Shown here: piece after piece, positions 1-10,844 of the stretch
How the letters are laid out: the number at the start of each line of letters is the position of its first letter
Position numbering within the stretch: the first letter of the stretch is position 1
DNA from: Prochlorococcus sp. AG-409-F19
GTDB taxonomy: Bacteria > Cyanobacteriota > Cyanobacteriia > PCC-6307 > Cyanobiaceae
Assembly (NCBI GenBank): GCA_003215795.1
Contig: QCJV01000002.1
Location: forward strand, 1 to 64,000
Direction: 5' to 3'
DNA: 64,000 nucleotides
Position numbers and translations under genes: made by a program
The notes under the pieces: model-generated
The model's database searches: none
What the model was told of the DNA's origin: nothing
The model's input: the letters and a program-made list of their open reading frames with translations, nothing else

Positions 1-29
1 CAAAGGCCATTTTAGAAAACCATTATTTT

Positions 30-102
30 GGGGGTGTAGCAATCTGGTGAATGCAGCGAACTCATAATTCGCCTTAGGCGAGTTCGATCCTCGCCACCCC
101 CA
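30..102 (+). tRNA. tRNA-Met (CAU)
   Basis: GGGGGTG/CACCCCC acceptor stem, anticodon arm GCGAA-CTCATAA-TTCGC with CAT anticodon, T-arm GTTCGATCC. Confidence 0.9.
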
Positions 103-116
103 TTTCATCAAATTCA

Positions 117-1403
117 TTGATGCAATTTCTTCTACTAGGCATATTAATTGCCTTAACAGCATTTTTTGCTGCTGGAGAACTTGCGGTTCTTCGTTTACGA
201 CCCAGTCGTGTCGAAAGGCTTATAGAAGAAAACCAATCTGGAGCTAATTCTGTAAATCGATTACAGAGGAAACTCAGAATGCTTTTAATGGTTACGCAGC
301 TAGGCATAACTTTTTCTTTAGTGGCAATGGGATGGCTGATAAACGGCTTTTCCCGGGTCTGGTGGCCTCAAGATGCTCAATCAAAGTCGATTTGGGATTT
401 AATTGTATTTACCTCTTTTGTCGCGCTCCTAAGCTTACTGGGAGGACTTATACCAAAAGCATTGGTTCTTAGTAGAACTGAGAAAGCAGCTCTCAATCTT
501 TCTCCTCTTCTTGAATTAATAATGAGAGGAATTGCACCAATCCTATTTTTATTAGAAAAAGTGTCGTCATCTCTCTTAAAGATAGCTGGACTAAATACAA
601 GATGGGATTCACTAGTATCTGCACTATCTGCAGGAGAATTAGAAACTCTTATTGAGAGAGGTGACGTAACTGGATTACGACCAGATGAAAAAAATATTTT
701 AGAAGGAGTTTTCGCCTTACGTGATACACAAGTAAGAGAGATAATGGTACCTCGCTCGGGGATGGTCACATTGCCTAGCAATGTAAATTTCTCGCAATTA
801 ATGAAAGAAGTTCACATGAGCAGACATGCTCGTTTCCTAGTCACAGGAAAGTCACTAGATGATGTTTTAGGAGTATTAGACCTTCGTCAACTTGCCGATC
901 CAATATCAAAAGGAACAATGCAACTTGATACATCATTAAGAGAGTACCTTCAACCAGTTCCCAAAGTTCTTGAGACCTGCACGTTGGATAAGATTCTTCC
1001 TCTGATTAAAAGTGGCAATCCTTTTTTACTTGTAGTTGATGAGCATGGAGGCACTGAAGGATTAATTACTTCTGCTGACCTAACAGGAGAAATAGTTGGG
1101 GATGAGATTGATTCTGTAAAAGATCCTTTTCTAAAGCAAATAGCTATACTTCCTGAGAAATGGCTCTCAGCAGGGGATGTAGAAATCATTGAAATCAACC
1201 GTCAACTAATTATTGACCTGCCTGAATCAAATGATTACCACACACTCGCAGGTTTTCTTCTAGAAAAATTGCAGAAGGTTCCTGCGAATGGAGACTCTCT
1301 ATTAGATAATGGAATTCATTTTGAAATAATCTCGATGAAAGGTCCTAGAATTGAAACAGTAAAGATACTCTTGCCATCAAAAGCATCAAAAGAAAATCTA
1401 TAA
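117..1403 (+). CDS. CNNM/CBS-domain transporter-like membrane protein (HlyC/CorC family)
   Basis: N-terminal CNNM-like TM region, REIMVPRSGM and VVDEHGGTEGLIT CBS motifs, CorC-type C-terminus. Confidence 0.85.
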   Translation: MMQFLLLGILIALTAFFAAGELAVLRLRPSRVERLIEENQSGANSVNRLQRKLRMLLMVTQLGITFSLVAMGWLINGFSRVWWPQDAQSKSIWDLIVFTSFVALLSLLGGLIPKALVLSRTEKAALNLSPLLELIMRGIAPILFLLEKVSSSLLKIAGLNTRWDSLVSALSAGELETLIERGDVTGLRPDEKNILEGVFALRDTQVREIMVPRSGMVTLPSNVNFSQLMKEVHMSRHARFLVTGKSLDDVLGVLDLRQLADPISKGTMQLDTSLREYLQPVPKVLETCTLDKILPLIKSGNPFLLVVDEHGGTEGLITSADLTGEIVGDEIDSVKDPFLKQIAILPEKWLSAGDVEIIEINRQLIIDLPESNDYHTLAGFLLEKLQKVPANGDSLLDNGIHFEIISMKGPRIETVKILLPSKASKENL

Positions 1404-1438
1404 AGGATATTCTGAGTGAATAATATGGTGACTTTAAA

Positions 1439-2443
1439 ATGACCTCCGCCATTGTTCCGGTGAAGGTTGGTGTAATTGGGATCGGAAACATGGGCTGGCA
1501 CCATGCGAGAGTTTTAAGTCTTCTAAAAGACGCAGAACTTGTTGGAGTAGCAGATCTTGATTCGCAACGTGGGCAATTAGCACAAGAGCAGTTCAATTGT
1601 TCTTGGTTTGAAAACTACACAGAACTGCTGCCAAAAGTGGAAGCAGTTTGTATAGCAGTCCCAACTTTATTTCATCACCAAGTTGGGATTCATTGCTTAG
1701 AAGCTGGGAAACATATTTTGATCGAAAAACCAATCGCTGCTAGTCAAAAAGAAGCAGCTGAGCTTATTGATGCCTCAAATAATGCAAACAGGTTATTACA
1801 AGTAGGGCATATTGAAAGATTCAACCCTGCTTTCAAAGAACTTACCAAAGTTGTCACCGAAGAAGAAGTGTTAGTCCTAGAAGCAAGGAGGCACAGTCCC
1901 CATCCTGACAGAGCAAATGATGTTTCAGTAGTACTAGATCTCATGATCCATGATTTAGATCTTATTCTTGAATTAGCTAATGCCCCTGTTTCAAGACTTG
2001 CCGCAGTTGGAGGATGCAGCCTTGATGGTCCAATGGACTATGTGAACGCAACACTTGGATTTACAAATGGAGTAATTGCAAGCCTAACTGCAAGCAAAAT
2101 GAGTCATAGAAAAATACGTACTTTAAGTGCTCACTGCAAAAAAAGTCTTGTGGAAACTGATTTTTTAAATCACACCCTTCATATTCACCGAAAGACTCAT
2201 GAGTGGTACTCAGCAGACCATGGGGAATTGCTTTATAGAACTGACGGTTTTGTTGAAGAAGTTAGCACTACATCAATCGAACCACTTTATGCAGAACTAG
2301 AACACTTTCTCCAATGTGTCAGAGGTCTAGAAGTCCCAGCAGTAGATGGTCCTCAAGCTTCAAGAGCATTGTTCCTTGCTGATTTAATTGAAAAAGCCGT
2401 GGAAGAGCCTGCTGAGGGGGTTACTTTAGATAAACCAATATAA
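1439..2443 (+). CDS. Gfo/Idh/MocA family oxidoreductase
   Basis: GVIGIGNMGWHHARV Rossmann motif, HILIEKPIA motif. Confidence 0.88.
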   Translation: MTSAIVPVKVGVIGIGNMGWHHARVLSLLKDAELVGVADLDSQRGQLAQEQFNCSWFENYTELLPKVEAVCIAVPTLFHHQVGIHCLEAGKHILIEKPIAASQKEAAELIDASNNANRLLQVGHIERFNPAFKELTKVVTEEEVLVLEARRHSPHPDRANDVSVVLDLMIHDLDLILELANAPVSRLAAVGGCSLDGPMDYVNATLGFTNGVIASLTASKMSHRKIRTLSAHCKKSLVETDFLNHTLHIHRKTHEWYSADHGELLYRTDGFVEEVSTTSIEPLYAELEHFLQCVRGLEVPAVDGPQASRALFLADLIEKAVEEPAEGVTLDKPI

Positions 2444-2445
2444 AG

Positions 2446-2474
2446 CTGACTCTTGTTTTATCAACAAGAGTCAG
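2446..2474. terminator. Stem-loop between convergent genes (possible terminator)
   Basis: 12-bp perfect stem CTGACTCTTGTT/AACAAGAGTCAG with a 5-nt loop; weak U-tract on either strand. Confidence 0.45.
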
Positions 2475-2536
2475 AAAAAAATCTTACTAGATCCTGTCCC
2501 AGAAAGAAAAAACCTAAAGCTAACTAGACTAAGAGA

Positions 2537-2695
2537 TTAACGAAATCCAACTGCTGCTTGCCAAACAAAAACAAGCAAGAAGAATAGCAATGGAATCAAC
2601 GGCAGGACATCAACCGTTGGGGCATAAATTTGATAAGCCTCAGGCAACTGAGCAAGAAAAGCGAAGGTAAGCGGAACCATCCCTAAATAATTCAT
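2537..2695 (-). CDS. psbK: Photosystem II reaction center protein K
   Basis: Translated by hand: [52 protein letters not shown], PsbK hallmark; absent from the ORF track because of length. Confidence 0.93.
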   Translation of the reverse strand: MNYLGMVPLTFAFLAQLPEAYQIYAPTVDVLPLIPLLFFLLVFVWQAAVGFR

Positions 2696-2713
2696 TGACG
2701 TTTGCAAGTGACG

Positions 2714-3832
2714 CTACCACGTGTGACGCGCAATCGAGTCTTTCTGCCACGGAGCGAAATCCTCTGAAAAACATCCATCTTTAATTGCAAGCGTCATTGC
2801 ACGTGCAAAACGTATTAAATGACTGAGATTATGCAAGCTGAGGAGAGTAAGGCCAAGTAATTCATCGTTACGAATTAAATGATGAAGGTATGCTCTGCTG
2901 TGATTAATACAAGCTTCACAAATGCAAGTTTTGTCTAAAGGCTGATAATCGTCTTTAAAGCAAGAATTTCGTAGATTCCATCGCTCATCACGTACTAAAG
3001 CAGTCCCATGACGGCCAAGCCTTGTTGGCAGAACACAATCAAATAGATCAATCCCATTTGCTACAGCTATAGCCATCTCTCTCACAGTCCCAATTCCCAT
3101 TAAATACCTTGGTACTTGTTCAGGCAAAAAAGAAGATACGTGACGAACTATCTTGTGAATTTCTGACGATGGTTCTCCAACACTAACTCCACCAATTGCT
3201 ATGCCAGGCAAATCAAAACTTAAAACACGCCTAACGCTTTCCTCCCTCAAATGCGGGTAACAACCACCTTGAACAATTCCGAATAAAGCCTGATCTCTTC
3301 TTGTATGCGCTTTAGTGCATCTTTCTAGCCAATGGTGCGTTCTTTTAGAAGCACTCTCCACTTCAGCCTCAGTAGCTGGATAAGGAGGACATTGATCAAA
3401 AGCCATTACAACATCAGCGCCTAAGTCCATTTGAATTTGCATTGCTTTTTCTGGGGTTAACTCAATATTCCTTCCATCTCGAGGGTTCTTAAAAGACACA
3501 CCTTGATCATCAATTTTATTGAGCTTGCTCAAGCTAAAAACTTGATAGCCACCTGAGTCAGTAAGAATTGGTTGATCCCAGCCCATAAAATTATGCAATC
3601 CCCCAGCATCCTTAACAATTTTCTCACCAGGTTGAATATGCAAATGAAATGTATTCGCAAGAATCATTCCCGCATTAATTTTCTTCAATTGAGTTGCAGT
3701 AATACCTTTCACTGTGCCTAATGTCCCTACCGGCATAAATTGAGGTGTACTTAAGTTTCCATGAGGAGTAGAGAAACTTCCTACTCTCCCAGAAGTATTC
3801 GGACATTCTGAATGAATTTGAAAATCAAACAT
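2714..3832 (-). CDS. tgt: tRNA-guanine(34) transglycosylase (queuine tRNA-ribosyltransferase)
   Basis: [25 protein letters not shown]-x-C-x2-C zinc motif (CICEAC); likely start at MFDFQ rather than the ORF-track M at 3859. Confidence 0.93.
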   Translation of the reverse strand: MFDFQIHSECPNTSGRVGSFSTPHGNLSTPQFMPVGTLGTVKGITATQLKKINAGMILANTFHLHIQPGEKIVKDAGGLHNFMGWDQPILTDSGGYQVFSLSKLNKIDDQGVSFKNPRDGRNIELTPEKAMQIQMDLGADVVMAFDQCPPYPATEAEVESASKRTHHWLERCTKAHTRRDQALFGIVQGGCYPHLREESVRRVLSFDLPGIAIGGVSVGEPSSEIHKIVRHVSSFLPEQVPRYLMGIGTVREMAIAVANGIDLFDCVLPTRLGRHGTALVRDERWNLRNSCFKDDYQPLDKTCICEACINHSRAYLHHLIRNDELLGLTLLSLHNLSHLIRFARAMTLAIKDGCFSEDFAPWQKDSIARHTW

Positions 3833-4044
3833 TTTCAAATCTATAAAAAACAACCACAAGCTTTTGCAGCATTGAGTGCTATTACAACCTACTTTGTTAA
3901 TGAACCACTCTTCAAAAGGTCTTCATCCTGAAATCACCCAATTGGTTAAGAGAGCTTTCTGGGGCTTGGATTTTCTATACTGTTCTGCCTCAATGGCCAA
4001 CAATTAATCCAAGATTCAAACGGATTGCTCGTTTCGCTCCCTTA

Positions 4045-4704
4045 ATGGGCTTGTTAATAGGGATCTTACAAGCATTCTTAATGCTGGTCCTGTTTTTGTT
4101 AAATTGGCCTAAGAGTTCATTACCTTTTGTTGGTATTGCTTTTAATTTATGGATCACAGGTGGAATACATTTTGATGGATTAATTGATACTGCAGATGGT
4201 ATTTCAGCCGGTCCCCAAAAATGTCTTGAAGCGATGAAAGATAGTAGAGTTGGTGCTAGTGGTGTTATTGCCTTAATTATTAATCTTGCCCTACAGATAG
4301 CAGCCTTAAATAAACTTGGCTTGTACTACTTATTTGCACTCCCAATAGTTTCTTTCTGGGGAAGATATTCTCAGTTAATCGCAATTGGAAATTATCCTTC
4401 TATACAAAAAGAAAGTTCTTCAGACTTTCATAGAGATAATTGGAAAGGAAATTTCCAGGAATCTATTCCATCATTTATTATCATCTTGTTTTTCGTATTT
4501 ACAATCACATTTTCAAGTCTTAGATTTTTCTTAAAAAAACATCTAATCATTTCTTCTCTAATTGGATTTATACCTTCTATCATAATCCCATATTTTCTAG
4601 CACGTAGAATTGGCGGGCACTCTGGAGATTCATATGGTGCTTCCGTAGTGCTAGTTGAAACATTTTTATTAACAATCCTAGCCCTTATCTTACCGGGAAG
4701 CTGA
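4045..4704 (+). CDS. cobS: Adenosylcobinamide-GDP ribazoletransferase (cobalamin-5'-phosphate synthase)
   Basis: GGIHFDGLIDTADGI and GASVV motifs; coding similarity extends upstream of 4045 (see finding). Confidence 0.88.
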   Translation: MGLLIGILQAFLMLVLFLLNWPKSSLPFVGIAFNLWITGGIHFDGLIDTADGISAGPQKCLEAMKDSRVGASGVIALIINLALQIAALNKLGLYYLFALPIVSFWGRYSQLIAIGNYPSIQKESSSDFHRDNWKGNFQESIPSFIIILFFVFTITFSSLRFFLKKHLIISSLIGFIPSIIIPYFLARRIGGHSGDSYGASVVLVETFLLTILALILPGS

Positions 4705-5803
4705 TCACAAATGCATTACCTTCTTCAGGTAGAGATTCTTCAAAATTAGAGGGTTTGACAATTAACTTTAATTCCCCACCAAATTGTTCAGCTAATTTTA
4801 TCCCAAGGCTTAAACCTAAACCTGAGCCTATAAACTCTTTACTTTTAGAACTCCTAAAACCACTAGTAAATATTTTCTCTCTTTCAGGAAAAGGAATAGG
4901 ACTACCACTATCCCAAACACAAATTCCTTGATCATTAATAGAAATGCCTATTGTTGAAGATGGTGGAGAATATCTAAAGGCATTTTCTAAAAGGTTAGCA
5001 ACTATTTCAGCAGCAACACCTTCACAAGCTGGCCTTAACTCTTTAATCCAATCAGGTAAATATGCTGGTCCAAACCATTCTCTACCTTGTAGTTTCGCGG
5101 TAGCTTTAGCACGCTCAATTAAAGGATTCAATAATTCCATCAGATCCAAAGGTTTTTCAGTTTGAATTAGTGGAGGCAACAGTAATCTAGTAGGAGCAAT
5201 ATCTTTAGAAACTAACTTTGCTTGAGAAAGCTCATCTAACGCCACTAAATATTTATCAACCTGTTTCTGCTCACTTAACAACCCCTCAACTAATGACCTC
5301 TGGCTACTTTCTGGTCCCAATTTCCTCAATAGCAGTTGAGCATAAGTTCGCAAAGCTGCCAACGGATTTCTTAACTGGTGAATCAAGACTCCAACTTGTT
5401 CTTTTTGTTCACTTAATTCATTAACCAGCTTTTCCCGGTCAAGCTCAAGACTCAAGAAATTTGCAAGGGTTGAAGCACTGATCTGCAATCGAGTATCTAG
5501 TGAATCAGGCCACCCACCATCTGAAGGATGCCTTTCCGCCCTAATTACTCCTAACAATATTGATCCTTGTTGCAAAGGATACCAACGCCGATTAGATGAA
5601 GGAACTCTCAAATCTGGGTCATTCTCAATAGGTCCTAATTTCTTAATCATTTGCTTTGGTCGCTGACCTACAATTTCTAAAGTTGGTGAATCTTTTTCAT
5701 TCGTTTTCGCAACATAGGCAATAACAGCATCAAGTTCAGGGTCAAACTCAAAGCTACTTAACTGTTGGTCAATGAGATTTAAAAATCGATCCGAAAACTG
5801 CAT
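4685..5803 (-). CDS. Sensor histidine kinase
   Basis: H-box HQLRNPLAALRTYAQ, N-box EIVANLLENAFRYSPP, GSGLGLSLG G-box; no obvious TM segment. Confidence 0.88.
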   Translation of the reverse strand: MQFSDRFLNLIDQQLSSFEFDPELDAVIAYVAKTNEKDSPTLEIVGQRPKQMIKKLGPIENDPDLRVPSSNRRWYPLQQGSILLGVIRAERHPSDGGWPDSLDTRLQISASTLANFLSLELDREKLVNELSEQKEQVGVLIHQLRNPLAALRTYAQLLLRKLGPESSQRSLVEGLLSEQKQVDKYLVALDELSQAKLVSKDIAPTRLLLPPLIQTEKPLDLMELLNPLIERAKATAKLQGREWFGPAYLPDWIKELRPACEGVAAEIVANLLENAFRYSPPSSTIGISINDQGICVWDSGSPIPFPEREKIFTSGFRSSKSKEFIGSGLGLSLGIKLAEQFGGELKLIVKPSNFEESLPEEGNAFVISFPVR

Positions 5804-6165
5804 AATTATTTTTAAGAATCTTGAGCATCTGGATAAAGAAGCGAAAAGCTTGAAAATTCAGAAAAAAGTATTAAGATATTAAAGGGCCATTTAAGAGACT
5901 TTACAAGAGACTCCCCTCATGGTCTATGTCTCAAAATTACAAACAGCGGGCTACTAAGGCTATGTCAGAGGTTGATGGGTCCCCTGAGCCAAGTCTTACT
6001 AAGTTGTGATAAAAGCATTTTGGTAACTTGATTATCCAAGAGCTTCTATCCAAAAATTATTCAAAATTCAAGCAGAACCTTTCTGCCTGTGGTTTTCTTT
6101 AATTTTAGCCGTTTAATTTCAATTCAATCCACTCTTCTTAGTTCCTTTCAGGGGGTCAACATCTC

Positions 6166-6534
6166 ATGTCAAAAAAGCGCAAGAGAATTAGCCGCAGGCG
6201 CCTGGCTGGTCAAAGAGTCATGGCCCATGTCCAAACATTTCACCTTGAGACTGGAGAATACAAACCCGTAACAGCAGCTAGGCGCTACATAGCTGAAACT
6301 GCGATAAATGCACCTGCTATTGTGAATGTTCGTAGAAATGAGCATACGACCGATAGATTTTTCTGGGGAGAGAAAGGATTATTTAGTGCTCAATATGCCG
6401 AAGAAAATCATTTTCTTTTCCCCTCATTAAGAACAATTGTGGAAGCAGTAGGAGAACACAACATGTTTGAAGGCCTCGAATTAACAGCAGATGATTGGGA
6501 AGAGATCGAAGAATACGAATACGCTTTTGTTTAA
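6166..6534 (+). CDS. Conserved cyanobacterial protein, DUF3155-like
   Basis: Basic N-terminus MSKKRKRISRRRLAGQRV, conserved VNVRRNEHTTDRFFWGEKGLFSAQYAEENHFLFPSLR. Confidence 0.75.
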   Translation: MSKKRKRISRRRLAGQRVMAHVQTFHLETGEYKPVTAARRYIAETAINAPAIVNVRRNEHTTDRFFWGEKGLFSAQYAEENHFLFPSLRTIVEAVGEHNMFEGLELTADDWEEIEEYEYAFV

Positions 6535-6566
6535 GTAACTTTTTTAGTTGATCAAATTAGTCAAAT

Positions 6567-7181
6567 TTAATTGCGAAAACAGCTTTCAATAAAAGACTTA
6601 ATTGGTCCGTAGATCTCTTTGGGGATCTCATGTCCCCCTTCAAAAAGATGGATTTGTGCCGAACTGGAGTTCTGATGAAACAAGTCGAAAAGTTTTTCAG
6701 ATCCTTTCATTGGAACTATTAAATCTTTAGTTCCATGCGTAAGGAATACCGGTGGGGTTTTCAATGATGGTTTGAACCCAGGGTGAGCATAAGCACTACA
6801 TCCAATTATTCCTGCTAAAGGCAAAGTGCTTCCTGAACAAATAGCCATTGCTCCACCTTGAGAGAAGCCTAGCAAGATAGTTTTCTCTAAAGGGAGTTTT
6901 GATGAGCCAAGTCTCTGCAATCTTGTTTTAAGAGATTGCACAGCTTCAACTGCCTGGTCCCACTCTGCAGGGAAAAGTCCATACCATTGCCTTCCTATCC
7001 CTTCAGGGTGCATTTGGGGCGCACGAAGAGAGGTCAATTCAACTGTTAAACCTTCAAGTGAATTCACTAAATCTTTACCTAACAACATAAGGTCTTCAGC
7101 ATCAGCACCCCACCCATGAAGCAATATCAATCTGTGACTAGCGCTTTCAGAAGGAAAACAAAAGAGTTCTTCTTCCATCAA
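6567..7181 (-). CDS. Alpha/beta hydrolase (carboxylesterase/phospholipase-like)
   Basis: LLHGWGAD, GFSQGGAM nucleophile elbow, GGHEIP catalytic His. Confidence 0.85.
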   Translation of the reverse strand: MMEEELFCFPSESASHRLILLHGWGADAEDLMLLGKDLVNSLEGLTVELTSLRAPQMHPEGIGRQWYGLFPAEWDQAVEAVQSLKTRLQRLGSSKLPLEKTILLGFSQGGAMAICSGSTLPLAGIIGCSAYAHPGFKPSLKTPPVFLTHGTKDLIVPMKGSEKLFDLFHQNSSSAQIHLFEGGHEIPKEIYGPIKSFIESCFRN

Positions 7182-7238
7182 ACAAATTGCATGGTTAATG
7201 ATTAAGTTAACTGTTGGAGTGGATTCATTTCTTGTCTT

Positions 7239-8795
7239 ATGGCACCTATTGCATTAATAAGCGTTTCTAACAAGCAAGGTTTAATTCCTATTGCGGAGAC
7301 TCTAAGCAGTGAGTATAACTATCAAATAATTTCCAGCGGTGGAACTGCCAAAGTACTTGAAGAGGCATCTATTCCAGTTACTCGAGTAGCAGATTATACA
7401 GGTGCTCAAGAGATCCTGGGAGGAAGAGTAAAAACCCTGCACCCCAAAGTACATGGAGGCATACTTGCAAAAAGAAAGGATCAATCCCATCAAAATGATC
7501 TTCAAAAAGCAAAGATCAATAATATTGATCTAGTTATTGTTAATCTTTATCCATTCAAGGCAACAGTTAAAGATCCAAATGTAAGCTGGGAAGATGCTAT
7601 TGAGAATATTGACATTGGTGGTCCCGCAATGGTTAGAGCCGCTGCTAAAAACCACGAGTCAGTAACAATTTTAACTAGTCCAAATCAATATGAGAATTTT
7701 CTAAGAGAGCTTAGGAAGGGAGATATTTCGCCATCTCTTAAATGTAAATTAGCCCTTGAAGCTTTTGAACATACAGCAAGTTATGATGCTGCTATTAGCA
7801 AATGGATGAGAAATAAGGTATCAGCTAGGGACTCTCAATGGATTCAAGCACTTCCCATAAAACAAACTCTTAGGTATGGTGAGAATCCTCATCAAAAAGC
7901 TACATGGTATAGTTATAATGATAAAGGTTGGGATGGATCAAATAAAATACAAGGTAAAGAAATTAGTACTAATAATCTATTAGATTTAGAAGCAGCAATA
8001 TCAACAATCAGGGAGTTTTATTATGGTGAGGAAAGTAGCAATAAATTATTCCAATATGCAGCTGTAGTTATTAAACATACCAATCCATGTGGTGTTTCAA
8101 TAGGAAGCTCTATAGAATCCGCTCTATCAAAGGCATTGGATGCAGATAGAACTAGTGCTTTTGGCGGAATAGTCGCATTAAATTGTACTGTTGATTCAAA
8201 AGCAGCAATAAAGTTAAAAAGTCTCTTTTTAGAATGTGTTGTAGCACCAAAATTTAATGAAGAAGCTAAGTTAATTCTTTCAGAGAAAAAAAACTTAAGG
8301 CTAATTGAACTCAATAGTAGCTTTATAAAGAGTGCAGAAAGAAAAACCATTAGAAGTATTCTTGGAGGAGTGATTGTTCAAGAAAGTGATGATCTTTTAA
8401 TAGATGAAAGCAATTGGAAAGTTGTCACAAAGCTAGAACCATCTTCTGACCAGCAAAAAGATCTTGCTTTTGCGTGGAAAGTAGTGAAGCATGTACGTTC
8501 CAATGCAATAGTTATTGCATCATCAGGGCAAACTCTTGGTATTGGGGCTGGCCAAACGAACCGGATTGGTTCAGCCAAAATAGCTCTAGAAGCTGCTGGT
8601 CAAAGATCAATCAAAGCAGTTTTAGCAAGTGATGGTTTCTTCCCTTTTGATGACACAATTCGATTGGCTGCTGAATACGGAGTAAGTGCAATTATTCAAC
8701 CAGGGGGTAGCATTAAAGATGAATTATCAATCAAAGCATGTGATGAGTTAAACATACCTATGATTTTTACTGGAAAAAGACATTTCCTACATTAA
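7239..8795 (+). CDS. purH: Bifunctional AICAR formyltransferase/IMP cyclohydrolase
   Basis: [47 protein letters not shown]. Confidence 0.97.
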   Translation: MAPIALISVSNKQGLIPIAETLSSEYNYQIISSGGTAKVLEEASIPVTRVADYTGAQEILGGRVKTLHPKVHGGILAKRKDQSHQNDLQKAKINNIDLVIVNLYPFKATVKDPNVSWEDAIENIDIGGPAMVRAAAKNHESVTILTSPNQYENFLRELRKGDISPSLKCKLALEAFEHTASYDAAISKWMRNKVSARDSQWIQALPIKQTLRYGENPHQKATWYSYNDKGWDGSNKIQGKEISTNNLLDLEAAISTIREFYYGEESSNKLFQYAAVVIKHTNPCGVSIGSSIESALSKALDADRTSAFGGIVALNCTVDSKAAIKLKSLFLECVVAPKFNEEAKLILSEKKNLRLIELNSSFIKSAERKTIRSILGGVIVQESDDLLIDESNWKVVTKLEPSSDQQKDLAFAWKVVKHVRSNAIVIASSGQTLGIGAGQTNRIGSAKIALEAAGQRSIKAVLASDGFFPFDDTIRLAAEYGVSAIIQPGGSIKDELSIKACDELNIPMIFTGKRHFLH

Positions 8796-8837
8796 AATTA
8801 TAGATATTCACCATTAAATCTCATTTAAATTTCCAAT

Positions 8838-9401
8838 TTAACTTTGGGAGCCTTTCGGATAATAAGTTACTTTATTCTTCTTTTGAAAGATTGCTAATCT
8901 TCCAGGCCCTGCACATAGGAAGTAGAAAGATATTGCAGCATAAATTGCAGATAATTCAAATATATAATTATGACCTTCGACTACTGCTAGAGGGAAACCT
9001 TCTAAGCCGGTATCCATAAAATGGAAATAAAGAGCAAAAAGCATTGTATTAAGAAGACCCAGGGCACAAAGCCTAGTAAATACCCCCAAAGCAAGACCAA
9101 TTGGACAAATTACTTGAGTTATTCCTGCGGCAAATGTCCAAATTATGGGATCTCCAGGTAAAAATCCAAAATATTTTCCAACAACAAATTCTGCAAATCC
9201 TTGAGGGTCTTGCAATTTCTCAAGGCCATGATGAACCATGAACAAGCTAAAGGCTACTCTCAAGACAAAAGTCGCCAGTTCTCCCAAAATATTTACATCC
9301 CCATCAGAAGAACCTGCCACTACAACTTCAACCTTCTGAGACTGGTTAGATGAAGAAGAGTTGGGTTTTGGTGAATTAATTTGATCTAAATCAGCCATCA
9401 A
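8838..9401 (-). CDS. DoxX family membrane protein
   Basis: RVAFSLFMVHHGLEKLQDPQGFAEF, four-TM DoxX pattern. Confidence 0.8.
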   Translation of the reverse strand: MMADLDQINSPKPNSSSSNQSQKVEVVVAGSSDGDVNILGELATFVLRVAFSLFMVHHGLEKLQDPQGFAEFVVGKYFGFLPGDPIIWTFAAGITQVICPIGLALGVFTRLCALGLLNTMLFALYFHFMDTGLEGFPLAVVEGHNYIFELSAIYAAISFYFLCAGPGRLAIFQKKNKVTYYPKGSQS

Positions 9402-9530
9402 ACTATAAGCATTATAATTACATGTTAGTTGTTTGGCAGCAGATTCTGTTAGCTAAAACTAGTTTTTATTAAATTAAATAGTCAAATTTCTTTTTGGCAT
9501 CGATTTAGCTTTTATTTCAAAAGATGATAT

Positions 9531-10742
9531 TTAAGCTATTACTTTAGACTCACTAAGATTTATAAGTTTTTGAATTACATGCTCAACAATTCGGTCAGGA
9601 GTAGATGCTCCAGAAGTAATACCTACATTAATCTTCCCATCTGGTAAGAAATCAGATTCAACTGTTAAATCATTTCCCAATGGTTTATGAGTGATAGTGT
9701 TGTCTTTATCTCCGATTCTTTCAGGAGTGTCTATATGAAAAGAACGAATTCCTTTAGACAAAGCAATTTCTTGAAGATGAGTAGTATTTGAAGAATTAAA
9801 GCCACCAATAACTACTAAAAGGTCCAGTGGTTCATCTACTAAAGAAAACATTGCATCTTGCCTTTCCTCAGTCGCATCACAAATTGTGTTAAAGGCCAAG
9901 AAATGTTCATTTAATTCTGCAGGCCCATATTTCCTGAGCATCGTTTTTTCAAACAACCGGCCAATCTCTTCAGTTTCACTCTTGAGCATTGTTGTTTGAT
10001 TAGCTACTCCAAGTCGCTTCAAATCTCTGTCTGGATCAAAGCCATTAGAAAAAGCCCGTGAGAATTTCTTCATAAAGTGATCTCGATCTCCCCGCCCAAG
10101 AATATATTCAGAGACATAGTGAGCCTCCTCAAGATCTAAAACAACTAAATAGGTTCCTGCAAAAGAACTGGTAGCTAATGTTTCTTCATGTTTAACTTTC
10201 CCATGAATAATTGAAGTGAATTCATGCTTTTTATGTTTCTCTACCGTATGCCAAACTTTTGAAACCCAAGGACAAGTTGTATCGATGATATGACAACCAC
10301 GTTCATGAAGGAGTTTCATTTCTTGCACAGTTGCTCCAAAAGCGGGCAATATCACAACATCACCCTCCTTTACAGAAGAGAAGTCTTTAATTCCTTTCTC
10401 AGCTGATATAAAACGCACATTCATATTTCTTAAATGATCATTCACTGAAGGGTTATGAATAATTTCATTAGTAATCCAAATACTTTCTTTTGGATAATGT
10501 CGCCTGGTTTCATAAGCCATTGCTACAGCACGTTCAACACCCCAACAAAATCCAAAAGCTTCAGCAAGTTTTACCCTTAATCTTCCATGCTCTAGCAAAT
10601 ATCCATTATCACGAATAGAAGCTATTAAGTTGCTCTGATAGGCCTTTTCAAGAGCTTTAGCCCTTTTAGCAGGGGATTCAAAGCCTCTTCGGTTATAACG
10701 ATCAGAATGATGCAAAGATCGTTTAAAAGCCTGGGTATCCAT
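9531..10742 (-). CDS. ispH: 4-hydroxy-3-methylbut-2-enyl diphosphate reductase
   Basis: [50 protein letters not shown]. Confidence 0.95.
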   Translation of the reverse strand: MDTQAFKRSLHHSDRYNRRGFESPAKRAKALEKAYQSNLIASIRDNGYLLEHGRLRVKLAEAFGFCWGVERAVAMAYETRRHYPKESIWITNEIIHNPSVNDHLRNMNVRFISAEKGIKDFSSVKEGDVVILPAFGATVQEMKLLHERGCHIIDTTCPWVSKVWHTVEKHKKHEFTSIIHGKVKHEETLATSSFAGTYLVVLDLEEAHYVSEYILGRGDRDHFMKKFSRAFSNGFDPDRDLKRLGVANQTTMLKSETEEIGRLFEKTMLRKYGPAELNEHFLAFNTICDATEERQDAMFSLVDEPLDLLVVIGGFNSSNTTHLQEIALSKGIRSFHIDTPERIGDKDNTITHKPLGNDLTVESDFLPDGKINVGITSGASTPDRIVEHVIQKLINLSESKVIA

Positions 10743-10796
10743 TTCTATTAAATCTACATTAATAATAGGACTCTATTCGGAAGAGTAAAAAAGCAC

Positions 10797-10825
10797 AAAA
10801 AGCCTGGCATAAAGCCAGGCTTTTT
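10797..10825. terminator. Bidirectional rho-independent terminator downstream of amt
   Basis: AAAAAGCCTGGC-ATAAA-GCCAGGCTTTTT hairpin with A/T tracts on both sides. Confidence 0.9.
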
Positions 10826-10844
10826 GTAAGAAAACATTTTTTTC

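Noticed and set aside
5926-5961. Alternative short ORF at the neighbouring ATG (MVYVSKLQTAGY)
   Set aside because: Only 12 codons with no supporting feature.
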